From contig CM076268.1 of the NCBI GenBank assembly GCA_038380795.1, forward strand, positions 21,741,001 through 21,805,000: 64,000 nt of DNA, read 5' to 3'. The position numbers and the translations under genes were made by a program. Within the stretch, counting starts at the first letter, position 1; every line of letters begins with the position of its first letter. The notes beneath the pieces are model-generated. The model did no database searches and was not told the DNA's origin. It was given only the letters and a program-made list of their open reading frames with translations. Source of the stretch: Pyrocephalus nanus (lineage: Eukaryota > Chordata > Aves > Passeriformes > Tyrannidae). Of the stretch, positions 40,325-52,128 are shown one piece after another.

Positions 40325-40456
40325 AAAGAGGATGATTACACCTTTAATCTCAGTGGAATCCTATGTAAATATATTTGTTTATGCTCAAATACAAGTGCTT
40401 CACCAGAGAAATTTATGTCACAAAATACTGCTGAGAAAGCCAACAATTCTGTCTTC
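40325..40456 (+). other. Exon-like segment inside the ADK intron (candidate cassette exon)
   Basis: A 132-nt segment is bounded by a strong acceptor (T9-CTTGTGCTCCCACAG, AG at 40323-40324) and a donor with all six intron bases at consensus (GTAAGT at 40457-40462). Its length is a multiple of 3. If spliced between the two ADK exons of this window it would be entered after the CT of the split Leu codon and would read with no stop codon for 43 codons, leaving two bases (TC) to join the A that opens the exon at 55348. The predicted insert starts KRMITPLISVESYVN. It resembles no domain I know, and I know of no such exon in mammalian ADK. The segment is also open in a second frame (KEDDYTFNLSG), so openness alone is weak evidence. 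It may be a chance pseudo-exon; only transcript data can decide. Confidence 0.3.
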
Positions 40457-41333
40457 GTAAGTGGTGTATGATGGAAGGTGTAGGGCCACAGACTGAATAG
40501 GGAGATGAAATAGAAAGCAGCACACAAGAATGAACCAAAGGGTCTTATTCCCAGCTTTTCCTACCTTCAAAGTGTTTGACTTGGAACTTGAGTGATTTTA
40601 ACATAAGGATTTTGAGGGTTGTTAATACTGTTTCATCCATTTTGTCTCTCTCTCTTTTGGTTACACATTTTCCATTGTGTTATAATAATTTTTGGTAATA
40701 TTTAGGGGTTTTTTTATTAATGAGGTGATAATAATTTGTGATGGTAAATTATGCCCACAATACATAACTAGTTATTTCAGGAGTTCAGTTTTTTAAAAAA
40801 CATGTACTCGTGATACCTCACTGATGTGCTCAGGTACGTGCCACTGTGCATGGCAGTTTTCTGTATAGCATTCCAGTAGGTCTCATTGCAAAGTCATGGA
40901 AAAGTAGCGAGGGATGTGTCATTTCCACAGTAGGAGTTCAGATTTGTGTGATACAAAGGCAGTAGTTAAGTCCTGATCTATGGTAACTTAGATAACATAC
41001 CATCCGTGTTTAGGCAGTAAAAAAGTAAACTTACGTGCCTAGTTCTATAGGGAAGTAAAACTTTTCACAGGGGTGTCTTACAGTTATGAATTGCCTTTGT
41101 GACTGATGGATTCAAGTCTTATATTTTCAAAACAAGTTTTTCTAAACATGGGAAGAATGTTAACTAGTTTAGAGTTGTGACTTGCAAAAGGTTCCCTGTG
41201 TTTTCAAGTATTTTATATTCCTGTACATTATTCATAATGGACTTCTATTTAAAGCTTAACATTATAATATCCCTCTATAATGAATGAGAGCCTATTAATA
41301 AAAATATTTAAGTTATTTAAAATGGACAGTCCT

Positions 41334-41377
41334 CAACAGTTATGGAAAGTTAATTCAACTGTTATGAAAAGTTACTT
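41334..41377. repeat. 22-bp head-to-tail duplication
   Basis: Two adjacent 22-base units, starting CAACAGTTATGG and CAACTGTTATGA, both continuing AAAGTTA; three mismatches. Confidence 0.88.
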
Positions 41378-43540
41378 TTTAGAAATAAATACATATTTGC
41401 AATGCAATTGTGTTTTAAGGGGAGTATAAATGTTCCAGATGTTCCTAGTATTCACAACTGACCACAATTATATGTCAGTGCTACATTGTCTCCCTCAAAA
41501 GCAAGTTCTACAAGTACAGTTGTGCCTTGAGTATGACACAAAGCCACAAAGTGGGCACTTGTGAGCCAAGGAAGAGATGAGGGACATGGGACTGCAAGCT
41601 GACAGTGCTCTGATTCTAGACAGTTAAACTGCTCTGTTGTTATACAGAGATAGATATATAAACTGTAGAAAAATTGTAGTTATTACACTATATCAATGCA
41701 TTTTGTATATAGTCACATGTACATACAATGTGGTTTAAATATATGCACATACACATACATTTTTCCTGATAGTTAAGGTTTTTTAGATTTTAATATTAGT
41801 TTTGGTTTTATTATTATTCTTGTATGAGTTAAAAATCAGAGTAAAACTATTTTTGAAAACCATATTTGTTACTTCTATATCAACTTCTTAGATATTATTG
41901 AAGGATAACATCTTCCCATATTGTTTAGTTACTAGAATGCAAGCTTTAAACACAACTTGCATTTGGCTCTGTTTTAACAATAGTAGTTAATAATGTATGG
42001 TTTTTGTTAAAGCACTGTTGAAAAAATATCTTATTGAGCTATTTGTGGTGTTTTTTTAAAAGATGTTTAAGATTTCACATACAGTTTAACTGATCACAGA
42101 TGAAACTGTAAATTAATACCTCATGAGTTTTACTGACTGCAGGGCATTGTTTGTGATTCAAAGCTGCTTTGTTCCTACTCACTAGGAAAAGACCCTGTTC
42201 AAGCAAACAAATTAGAGTTCACCGTGATATCAAACTACTTATTAAAACTGAAAACTGATTTTGAATTCATTATTTGACTGTGACTTTTATAATAACCTGT
42301 TTCGAATATATTTTTAAAAGGCTAGGTCTTCAAGGATTTAAATAAAATATATACCACTGGCTTAATTGTTGGTCTTAATTCACTTTGGTTAAAATTTTGT
42401 ACTCCATGAATTACATGGCATTCAAAGTGAGAAAATGTTGCAAGTTGCATCAGTTCAACTTGTTCTTTGATAAGATGCATTTCCATTCCTACTGATTTTG
42501 TATATAGTCTTGATACAAATAACAGCTCCATTACAGAAAACTTTCAGTCATGTTTCATATGTAAAGTTTATTATTCTCACTATTGCTAGTCATTCTTAGG
42601 TAGAGAGAGTTAGGATGAGTATGTTTGTTTACAGCCTCCTGTGTTGTATTCTCTAATGTCAGAAAGCATTTGAAGGGAGGCTTTTATACTTTTACTATTT
42701 TACAGTAGTATTAATGCGTAAAAGTTGGAGAGGGAAATAGTTTGGCACAATTTGAGACATTCTTCCTGGGGCATGACTAAGTCAGGAGCTTCTGCTAGAA
42801 AAAGGTAGACTTTGCCTGTGAACAGAGTGGCATATTCAAGGTTAACAGAGGAGTCAGCCACCATCTTCGGTCAGGTAGTGACACTGTCTTTAAGCTCTCT
42901 ACTCAACAGTGCTTTCTGTGGATCACCTCATAAGGCTGCATGTACTTCAGAGAGTACACTGGAAGAGGGTTTGAATTGAGTACTATTGCTGTAATGTGAA
43001 AAAAAACCACTGGCCAGCCTTGGGCATAAGGGCCAAACGATTTACTGCAAGCAGTTCGCCACACAAACATCGGTGTAATATTCCACCCAACCATTCTCAA
43101 TAATAAAACAGTTTATAATGGTGACCAAGGCTGCTTAAAAACAGCTCAAAATGGCTCATGTTCCTCTGCTTGGTATTATGTAAGAACATAATCATGGTCA
43201 CATCCAGTCAGTTCAAAGGCTTAATTACTAGTACTTGAGACTGGAGGGAAGGACTGAGATACATAGCAAGCGTTACTGAGTATTTGTGCTGAAGTGTCAT
43301 TGTTCAACTATCCGTATTGTTTCTAGACATTTCTTTTCTTGATTAAAATTAATTTTTTCAGTCTTTTCTTAAGAATTGATTTGTAAAGAAAATTTTACCA
43401 AATTAGTGGTCACTGTGAGACAGTTAACTACAGGTACTTATGAACAGGTGCTTTGTTCCAGCAGCTTTCCAGACATAGAAATTAACCTTCCCTGCTCTGT
43501 GGCAGCTGAGTTCCCACGTGGGATTTCCTGTGTCATGAAT

Positions 43541-44036
43541 TGGGCCCATGTGAACCTCATGAGGTGCATCAAGGCCAAGTGCAAGCAAGATGCTGCACCT
43601 GAGTCAGGGCAACCCCTGGTGTCAGTACAGGCTGGGGGATGGAGGGATTGAGAGCAGCTCTGCCGAGAAGGACTTGGGGGCACTGATAGACAGAAAGCTG
43701 AACGTGAGCCAGTGACGGTGTGCCCACAGCACAGAAGGCCAACAGCATCCTGGGCTGTATCTAAAGCAACATGGCCAGCAGGTCGAGGCAGGGGATTCTG
43801 TCCCTCTGCTCTGCCCTCACCTGAAGTGTGGCATCCAGCTCTGGGGAAGATACGGATCTGTTGGAGCATATCAAGAGGAGAGCTCCATCCCTCAAAATAT
43901 TTAAGGTTAGATTGGACAAGGCTCTGACCAATCTGATCTAGTTAAAGATGTCCCTACTTATTGTGGGGTGGGGTGTGGGGGGGGTGACTAGTTGACCGTT
44001 AAAGTTTCCTTCTAACATATTCTACAATTTCATGGC
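43541..44036 (+). mobile_element. CR1 retrotransposon, 5'-truncated and internally deleted
   Basis: TTGGGCCCATGTGAACCTCA and then GAGGTGCATCAAGGCCAAGT, GGCTGGGGGATGGAGGGATT, GAGAAGGACTTGGGGGCACT and GGCCAGCAGGTCGAGGCAGG follow, in order, the end of the CR1 reverse-transcriptase ORF. After about 43880 the sequence jumps to the 3'-UTR (CTCAAAATATTTAAGG, then GGCTCTGACCAATCTGATCT) and ends in degenerate octamers (ATTCTACAATTTCATG) near 44034, so a stretch between the ORF end and the UTR is missing. Frameshifts and stops break the coding part, so it is a dead copy. It lies in the same orientation as ADK. It accounts for the local GC rise and for the overlapping open frames on both strands. Confidence 0.93.
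43965..43984 (+). repeat. G-quadruplex-capable G runs inside a CR1 tail
   Basis: GGGG-T-GGGG-TGT-GGGGGGGG: the last run can supply two G3 blocks, giving four blocks with loops of 1-3. It lies in the 3'-UTR part of the CR1 copy at 43541-44036, where the element normally has a G-rich run. Confidence 0.7.
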
Positions 44037-44550
44037 CTGTACTGCATTTCTATACCTCGTGAAAACTACTGCATTTTCCTGCAGGCCTAAGGGTAAGAAG
44101 GCAAGTTTCTTCCTCCTTCATTCCAGTCTTCTTTGTAGCAGAGATGAATTCTTCAATGCTCATCTCATGTGACAAAATGCTGGTTTTTCAGAAATACTGT
44201 TCAGCAAAAGTGCTGGTGGGATTCTGTGCAACCTAACAGCTGACCATAAGCTTTTTAATAACAGCATGAAGAGTAATACAGAGTGTCACTAAACCTGTCT
44301 TGTTAGTGTTGTAATGGCAGGGTGTACACAGACAGGCGAAGTCAAAATGACCAGTTTTTCAGAGGAAAACTTAATGTTGTCATATCTGTGTCAAATGCTT
44401 GTATTTTTCCTTTCAAACCATGAATAGTTCTGCTGTGGAATTAGCCTTTTTAGTGCTGCTTGGAAGATTGATTGTTGAAATGATTTATGCAGTACTATCC
44501 CCTTTTTATACCTTGTGATTTTTTTCCTTTGTTTTGTTTGGTTGGTGCCT

Positions 44551-44565
44551 CCCCCCCCATCCCCC
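44551..44565. repeat. C-rich tract
   Basis: C8-AT-C5 within T/C-rich sequence; G-rich on the minus strand. It is a simple low-complexity tract. Confidence 0.85.
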
Positions 44566-45832
44566 AATTCATTCCATATGCTAATTTTTCCTCCCAAAAG
44601 GTGACCCTCTGAGATTGTTCCTATGGAGTGAAGAGATGGACTGAATTGACATAGGCTGTGGGATGAGTTATTTTTAGCTGTTGGCATTTCAGGCTGGAAC
44701 ACTTCATTCTGTCGTGCTTGTTAATGAGTCATCTGGAGAAAATGGGCTTCTTGCTTTCAGAGAGGGTCTGTAGCAAATAATAATAGGCTAATCTCTGCAG
44801 GAGATATTCTGTCAAGTAACTAAAACTTCAGCTAGAAAATGTGTTGAAATGGAGACTAATCTCCCTGTAAGAATAAGCATGCACTCACTATTATTATTAT
44901 TGTATTATCATGTATATGAAAATCTCAAAACCTGGAAGACTTACGAGGAGCCAGGTAATGGTATAATTGTGAAACATTTTTGAGAAAGAAGGTTAATTGA
45001 AGACAGTCACCTTTTAGAGAGAAATATATAGTTGCTTCAGAACATCATACACTTTTTAAAATTCAAACATGTTAGTAGTTCTAGAGGAGTCTCCTGAAAA
45101 GATTCCTAAGTAGGAGAGTCCTATATAAAGCCTTTATCCTTGAGAAAACCCCAAATTCACCAACACTGTGTATTAGTTTTAAGGATTAACCAGCATCTTT
45201 GCTTTGGTCTCTACTGGAGACTATATTGCATGGGGTTTTTTTTCTGTGTGCAATTCATAGTCTCTCCTTTGACTTCTTCCCTCAAGATTTGAAGGTTCTG
45301 TGCTGATACAGCGCAGAGGCTTTGTTTTGGAGACGAAAATATCACCACTCAAGTAAAAAACTTCATGTAAGAGTAATTATTCAAAGTTACCTGGTTGCTT
45401 CATGTTTGTATTACTGAAATTCCAGACTTTGGTAGTGCAAATGATTCATTTATTTTTTAAAAAAGCAAATATTTAGGGTAAACTGTTGAAAGACAGGAAA
45501 AAAATTACTCCCAAACCCTTTTCTATAATGGAAATTATTTGAAGAATAGCATGAGTGCCAAGTCTTTTTGTCACCTTTGGTAATTCTAATGCCACTTACC
45601 ATCTATATGGTTATCTTATTTTGTTTACACCTCTTCCTCTTGTACAGCATATTACAAGTCTGAAGAGTTCTTTTATGTTTTGCTGGCAAAAGGGCATTTC
45701 CTGTAGAGCTAATAATTTTTACTCTCTGTTGATTATTTAGCTGTTTGGGTTTGCTCTTTCGAATGATCAATGAAATACTGAAATAAAAGAGAACACTTTC
45801 TCTTACCTCATTGAGATAAATATTTTGGCATT

Positions 45833-45845
45833 GTTATTATTATTA
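45833..45845. repeat. (TTA)n microsatellite, short
   Basis: About four TTA units. A similar short (TTA)n lies near 44890-44900. Confidence 0.85.
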
Positions 45846-48625
45846 CCTGTTGACCCTTCAGCCTCTGCTGTTTTAATGCATCTTCTCATATTACTGTGGT
45901 CACCGTTCAAAATGCTTTAAACCAATGAAGTTTAATGATTCTGATTCTACCAGTGTGTTGCTGCTCCTTCATAGCCCACAAGGCTTAGATTGTGTAAGTC
46001 AAGAGAAATTATTTTACTTTTTAGAAATTTGGCATATATCTACATTGTGGACAGTAATGTTGTGGTCAAAACACTTGACAAACCTCTGAATAAGCGGGTG
46101 TAAGTATCAGGGTCAGTTTAAGTGCAATAGCATGGAAGTTTGCATGGGAAAACTTAGCTTGTATTTTAGCAGAAAGAACGAACTTTTCCTAAACATCAGA
46201 CTGCTGTAGTTAGACTTCTTCGAAATCCTGATTTAGTTTGCCTATGGCTAGTGTGAGTACACTGCATTGACTCTGTAGATTGTCCTGTAGTTATTTCCCT
46301 AGTAGACAGTTCGTGCATTTTCTCACCAAGCAGCCTATTCTATGTATCCAGTCTTTGGATATCATCCCATCAGTGTAAGTTCTCCTGCTTGAAGGAGAGC
46401 CAGATTTTTGTCTTTTCCAAAAGTGAAAGTGATGTGTTTCTACATTATCCCTTCTGGACAGTTCTGGTTCCTTCTTTCCTAATTTTCCTTATTTTCCACT
46501 ACCACCCCCAAGTTTCCAAAGATGTTGATAAACAGCTAATTCCTTTGGTAGTTTCCATTGCCATCTAATGAAAATAAAAATGTGGACACATGATTAGGTG
46601 CTTAACAAAAACTTACAAAAGGGAACTATACTTGGGAGGAAGCATGTGTGCTTGTGCTAATAAATATTGCCTGTGTTTTTAGCTACGTGAGAAAATCATG
46701 TTATTACTCACTGTGTGAGACTGTCAATGTATACTGAAGATATACTCAGAGATGTACTGAGAAATAGGGAGGTTAAAGAGAACTAAAACAAAAATATCTC
46801 TTGGTATTTAGTGATGTTTGTGCTTAAAGCAGTGTTTTCTGCAGTCATTATTTCATGAGGAAATTATAATGGTTCACTGTATGTTAGTAGGAGTTTAGAG
46901 TGGATGTAAACTATCTTCTTGGTCTACTTGTATCTCCTGGTCTATTTTTAATGTTTTCTTGGTTTAAATGTGCCAACTGGCTACTAATTTAAAAAAATTT
47001 ACAGTAGCACAAGGGGTGAAGAAAAACATATTTTAGCAGTGTAGTTGCATTGGCATGAACCACTTACCATGAAGAACAAAAACTGGTTTAGGTTGTGGTT
47101 AACAACTGTCACTATTCTTTTGGACTTTGTGTTAATAGAAAATATTACTTAGATTAAGTGCTTCTTGATCTGAGTGATGTATTGGAACCACTAGGTTATA
47201 ATTTGGTTTTGGAACAGCTCTGCAAAACTCCCTAATATTTTATTGACTCTGAATTGGAACCCAAACTTTGCACCTAACATCTTTTTTACTATTTGGATGT
47301 ATTTACAGAAAAAAGTACAAATTGTAAAATTACTATAGTAAAACATGTCTGTCTACCAGGTGTGAGTGTACGTTTAGATTTTTTTGTTTGTTGTTTTGCT
47401 TTGTTTGTTTGTGGGGGTTTTGGGTGGCTGTTTTTTTGGTCAGCTCTTTACAAGCAGTTTAATATGTCTTGTACTACAGCTTTAGATAATCTCAATTGTA
47501 GCAAAAATAAGGCCTAAGATCTCCTGATGACTGATTTCTCTTAATATTAAAATATTCTTGGCAAATACTTTATTAAGTGGGACAAATTTTCACTTTGATG
47601 TGGGCTGGAATAAGTTGATGCTTGTGAAACAGCATTTTCAATTAGCATTCACTAAAGGTTTATTGACAGTTAACACCTGGTCTCTACTGTGCCAAGTGGG
47701 AAGCACCTATTGCAGTCTCTTATATTTGTTGCATAATTAGGATTATGATCTCTAATTTGCTTTTAATTTTGTAAATCTACTCTTTTTTTTTTTCAAAATC
47801 AGTTAGTGTTACTTTTATTCCTGCAGTTATTGTAGAACAGACAAAGACACTGAAGTTAAAAGGATTAGGAAGTTCACTACTTTGTAATATGATAAACAAC
47901 TTACCCTTTCATTGGTTAGTTAGCAATGAAATTTGGACTTGAAAAATTGACTGGTAAGTCTCTAAAAGCACGTATTCTTCCCATGCTACTTATGAGAAGC
48001 AAATGGAAAATGACACAGGTTTTTTTGAAGTAGTATTCCCATACATAAGCTGCCAGATCTATACTGGGAAAGTCAGGAGCAAGGGTAAATGTTGTTGTAA
48101 TACTGCTGAGAAATAACAAAGGAAATGACCTTGTTCCTTAGTGCTCCAGAACATACTTTGGCACACCCAAGGATGAAGAAGGTAAATGCTACATACATTT
48201 CCCTGCCTGCAATGTCTTTTGATCCTTGTTAGTTATACATAGGGGCAGAGAGCTGTTTCTGGCTTTAGTGTTTTGCAGCAAAGATGATGGTGGCAATCCC
48301 TAGATGTATCTGCAAAACGTTTGAGTCTTGGCTGATGTTTTGGAAGATCTTCTTTCAATAAGACAGTGGGAGGAAAGCATGAAGTTGTAGTGAATTACTG
48401 AGCCGACAGAAATTCTATAGTAGCGTTCCTGATTACCCATCCTCCTGTGAAAGTTTTGAAAATATTTTGATTAGAAATGTAATAGACAGAGGGGTGCTGT
48501 AGTAATTATATATAATACACAAATTTTAAGGTTTGAGAGGGTGCTCTGTGCATATATGCTGTGTGTACGCATTTGTGTTTAGTGACAGAATCATAAATGT
48601 GATCTTTCAGTAATCTGGTGGTATA

Positions 48626-48645
48626 GGGTGTTTGGGGAGGGGGGG
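48626..48645 (+). repeat. G-quadruplex-capable G runs
   Basis: GGG-TGTTT-GGGG-A-GGGGGGG: the seven-G run can be split into two G3 blocks. It is in plain intron on the ADK sense strand. Confidence 0.6.
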
Positions 48646-51600
48646 AGGTTGCTGTTTGTTTTTTATTTTCCTACAGCATATCAGAATATCAACAGAATAA
48701 CTTGCCTTGTGGTGGCTGATACTTGTGAGTGTAATCGTATATATTTTCAAGATAATGTAGAGAAAGATATCCAGATAATCTGGAATAAGTGGGAGGGGGG
48801 AGTACTTTGCAAGAACACTTGCATAAATTTGCCTGACTCTGCTGAAAAAAAAAAGAAAAAAAGACTTTGAGAAATTTCTTTAAATCATGATCCTTAAGAG
48901 CTGATGTTTTAACCTTACATTTGAATGACTGTTACTTTTTCCATCTTGTTTCAATATGCCTAAATGCAAACACATGTGGAAAATGTTCTTTTGGCTTTTA
49001 TCAAACTGACATTTAAGTGCATTTTTTTTTCAACCTCGCTAACATTTGTGGTAAAATATTTCAAAGCTATGAATCTTGCAATTTGCCTATGCATTTTTTT
49101 TTCTTCTTTCATATATTAACATTTGGTACTCATAATCCTAACCTGTTTGGAATTACTGGCTTTTTTCATTTGGTGTTTGTTTGGATGAGGTGATTAGGAA
49201 AATACTTTATGCGAAATTCTAGTTTGCAGCAGTAAATGCTTCCATGAAGAGTCACTGTTCTATGAACTTCGGTAAATTAGGGAGAAAAATATGCTCTATT
49301 CAATTTTAGCAGTCATATTCCTAACACATTTAGCTTTCTGTTGTGTTATATGTCCGTGGTGCTGACCTGTCTCCAATACTTCCTTTTTAGCATGTTTCAT
49401 TCTTCCCCTTTACTCCCCTACCCATTCCTAGGCTCTTTAATTCTGTGCCAAGCTAATAAGAAGAACTAGCTCTGCATAAAGTCAGTCATTGCCAAGCAGC
49501 TGTTATAAAGTTTTCTCATGTACCTCTGTGAAAGTACCTCATTTCAAAAGGGGTTTTTGCTCCTTCAGGTCCAATTTTAAGTAAGAACAACCAATTATAT
49601 CTGTATTTCAATCTTAATTTGTTATATCTCAAAGAGTAGGGGTGACATTGTTCCTATATGTAACTATCCTTTCTGGAGTTTGAGCTTTGAATACTGAGTT
49701 GTACAATTTAGATAGAGAAATTAGCTACACTCTTTGAAGTTTAAAAGTATGAATTGCTTTTCTTTTCACCCACAGTATTTGTCCTAAAATATTCTCCCTT
49801 CTTCTTCTTCTGTTTAAAAGTAATACCCTGTGATTTAATTATCATGGTTGAATCTCAAGACTAGACCTGTTCCTTAAATGTAAATTAGATTTTACTTGGG
49901 ATGAAATCATGAGGGCTTCAGCTTGCCTGCTAACACTGACCAGGAAAGGTTGTCTTTCAACAACATGTGCCCCATCTGCCTGGCGGTGTGGCTGCCTGCA
50001 TCGTTCTGGCATTGGCCCAGGCTGTGAGGAAACTGAGAATGTGACAGATGACAGGCTTGTCCAGATGTATGCATAACTACTTCTGCCATGCCCTGCAAAA
50101 CAATCAGGATGCAGGTTTGGCTTTATTTAGTTGTTTGTGTTGGTTTATTCCGTGAGGGTTTCCTTAAAAATTGAAATACTTGGTGTTGGTTTTGTAGTTT
50201 TACTGAGCTTTCAGTATTATTAAAACAGTTTGTATAATATGATGCTCATTCTCTTAAATGCTTTTTTTCTTTAATTTATGGAGTGATTTCATAGACATTC
50301 TGACACAGGTTACTTAATTTGAAGATTTAAGTAGATTTTTAAAAATGCAATTAAAAGGATCAAACGTCTGTCAGTGTGTTAGTCTGGTTCTCCTCACAGA
50401 ACATTTAAAGCTATTGCCATGTCTTAATATGACTGCTTCTTGCCAGTAAAAATAAATACCTGGGAAAGGTGTCAGAATCATTATTAATTATGATTTTTAA
50501 TTAAAATCTAATTAAAATTCATCCAATAGCTTGAAAACATACCAAATTGTAGTCTACCTTCCTCTCTAGAGGTATCAACAATGGCTGCATCCCCAGCCCC
50601 AACTTACCTCCAGAGAAAAGAAGTTACAGGCTTAATGTGCAACTTGCAGCCTTTTATTGATTATTTAAGAGGTTTCCATCTTGGTGGTTTTGTAGGTTTT
50701 TATAACACAGAACAAAATATACAATCCACTGAAAATATTTTATTATTGTTATACGAAATAACCTGATTTTTTTCTTACATTCAGGCTGTCATTATCTGGC
50801 ATACAAAAGGAAAAAGGGCAAAAATTATTTTTCTCTCCTCTCTAGCTGTTTTTGGCAGCTGATTTTTTTTTAAGAGTAGCTCCCTGCTGATGTATGCTAT
50901 TGAGTACATCTTAGGTAATAAGCAGATATATCAAAAGACATCCAGGGCAACACACCCTGCTGAAAAACAAGAGATTACTTTCCTCTACTTCTTGCAGATA
51001 AGTAGCTTCTGACATATGCATCAGGAATGTTTTTTTCTGGTGCACTCTCTATATAAGACAGTTAAATGTTGGTATTCGGTGGCCATTTAACTCTTCAAAA
51101 GGAGTTTCTTTGTAGTTTAATAGAAATTGTGTCATAAAATTTAACAGCATTACTTGAATTACTTTAATTTTCCTTACTGTAGCTTCATAGCCTTATGTTG
51201 TCTGCTTTCAGTTGTAGGGAATGTTTTATGTGCTTATTTTTCTTGTCAGTTTGGCTTTGAAACCATGGTGAGCCAAACATGAGTGTATCTGTTGCTGTGT
51301 AACAAGAAGATAGTCCCAGCTCCAAAAAGCCTCAGATTTTGTGTATAAAGCAAGTTACAGGAGATGGGTATTGATCCAGGAGAGGATTGCCAGCTATTAA
51401 GCTGGAGAATAGCCTCGGGAAATCACACTGCCTTGCTGATGACTTTTTTTGACATTACGGTGAAAGATAGTTTGCAGGAAGATTTAAAGTAGATTTGCTA
51501 ATAGTCATAGAAAATTCTAGTAACTGGACAGTGGATGATATCATGGGTTAGTGAGGGAAAAGCTATTTTTGTTGACAGCTTTGTGCCCAGAGGCTGTTGT

Positions 51601-51928
51601 AAATCTGAATGTAGCGAATGAAGGATGGTATGTTCAGTGCAGAGCAGTTTGCAGGGCCTTGAAAACACAGAGAAGAGACTTCTGCTTGCAGTGACTTAGA
51701 AGAGAGCTGTGGAGAGAGGCAAGAGCCGGTCAGGGGTGTAGCCTGCACAAGATGATCTTTGCAGGTGTCTGAGGGGATTAGATATTACAAAGAGTGCATT
51801 ATTCTGTGAACTACAGTAAATCATGCTTTTTAAGAGCTGTGATGAGGAGGCATAGTGTAAGGTTTAAACATGGGTTTTTAAGAGCACAAAGAGAAGATGG
51901 ATAGTGATGCTCAGGTTATGAATGGTCT

Positions 51929-51962
51929 GAGAGACAAACACAGTTGAGAGACAAACAGGGTT
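51929..51962. repeat. 17-bp head-to-tail duplication
   Basis: GAGAGACAAACACAGTT is followed directly by GAGAGACAAACAGGGTT, with two mismatches. Confidence 0.9.
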
Positions 51963-52106
51963 ATGAAATTGTCACCAGTGGTATTTACTGGGGGGAAATT
52001 CTAGTAGCTGTCTCCAGTTTGAGGTGATGGTATGGCATATGTAAGAAGAGCCTGTACCTTCTACAAATAAAATTCCACCTCCTGTAATGGAAGGAGCTGT
52101 ATTTTG

Positions 52107-52128
52107 TTTTTTTTTTTTTTTAAAAAAA
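52107..52128 (+). repeat. T15-A7 tract
   Basis: Fifteen T directly followed by seven A: an inverted homopolymer junction able to form only a small hairpin. Confidence 0.9.

Noticed and set aside
43376..43927. Overlapping open frames of 71-143 codons on both strands
   Set aside because: They are explained by the decayed CR1 element; the frames do not follow the CR1 reverse-transcriptase reading frame over their length.
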